5,769 nt of DNA, taken from NCBI GenBank assembly GCA_900771165.1, contig CAAGMX010000467.1, forward strand, positions 1 through 5,769, in the 5' to 3' direction. Positions within the stretch are counted from its first letter, which is position 1; every line of letters begins with the position of its first letter. The notes beneath the pieces are model-generated. The model made no database searches and was not told the DNA's origin. It was given only the letters and a program-made list of their open reading frames with translations. Shown here one piece after another: positions 5,633 through 5,769 of this stretch. Both the position numbers and the translations under genes were made by a program. This stretch comes from Victivallales bacterium. GTDB lineage: Bacteria > Verrucomicrobiota > Lentisphaeria > Oligosphaerales > Oligosphaeraceae.

Positions 5633-5769
5633 CTATGGAAAGAGTTTGTCTTCCCTGGACGTCGAGGCGGGGGTGTTTTTCGGGATTCCGAGGTTAGAGG
5701 AGGTGGGCGTTTTCCTGAGGGTGGCAAATTTCCCTAGGGCTGGTGAACTGGGGGCACGGGGGATTCCCC

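Noticed and set aside
5634..5696. Short plus-strand frame starting ATGGAAAGAG after a TATACT-like sequence
   Set aside because: Only about 20 codons before a TAG, no ribosome binding site and no recognisable peptide; the TATACT is more simply part of the AT-rich promoter patch of the ATPase gene.
1..5769. CRISPR arrays, tRNA or rRNA genes, insertion sequences
   Set aside because: I saw no regularly spaced direct repeats, no tRNA cloverleaf or rRNA-like stretches and no transposase motifs or terminal inverted repeats with target duplications.

Overview
The window is GC-rich bacterial chromosomal DNA of about 5.8 kb with five protein-coding genes. The first runs rightward and is cut by the left edge. 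The other four all lie on the minus strand. Few genes have a recognisable Shine-Dalgarno: only the small exported-protein gene has a clear one (GGAGGT). The combination of type IV pilus/secretion peptidase, a large six-hairpin-type glycosidase, a lipocalin-like exported protein and weak Shine-Dalgarno use would suit a Gram-negative carbohydrate degrader, for example of the PVC group (Lentisphaerota or Verrucomicrobiota). That assignment is an inference with low confidence.

Layout, left to right. Positions 2-472 (+) hold the C-terminal half of an A24-family prepilin peptidase with the second catalytic aspartate motif GWGDVKM. A strong bidirectional terminator at 492-536 separates it from the convergent gene at 554-2755 (-), a predicted cytoplasmic (alpha/alpha)6 glycoside-hydrolase-like protein. 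That gene has its own leader with a perfect TATAAT and an overlapping inverted repeat (2823-2864). Next comes 2984-3481 (-), a small secreted protein of unknown function that looks like a lipocalin-type beta barrel. Upstream of it is a leader with a TATAGT box and a conspicuous 30-bp near-palindrome (3623-3652).

The right third (3672-5585, -) is a two-gene cassette: an ABC/SMC-type AAA ATPase followed 15 nt later by a protein with TOPRIM-like motifs. This is the arrangement seen in two-gene phage-defence systems (ATPase sensor plus TOPRIM effector, as in PARIS, AbiL/RloAB-like and OLD-type systems). The two genes are in the same reading frame, separated by one TGA and five codons, so they look like a split version of a single ATPase-TOPRIM protein of the OLD type. 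This cassette is the most interesting element of the window.

The genes do not form one pathway. The glycosidase and the exported protein each have their own leader, and the ATPase/TOPRIM pair is a self-contained unit. The last 184 bases (5586-5769) hold a possible weak promoter and a small palindrome but no supported gene.
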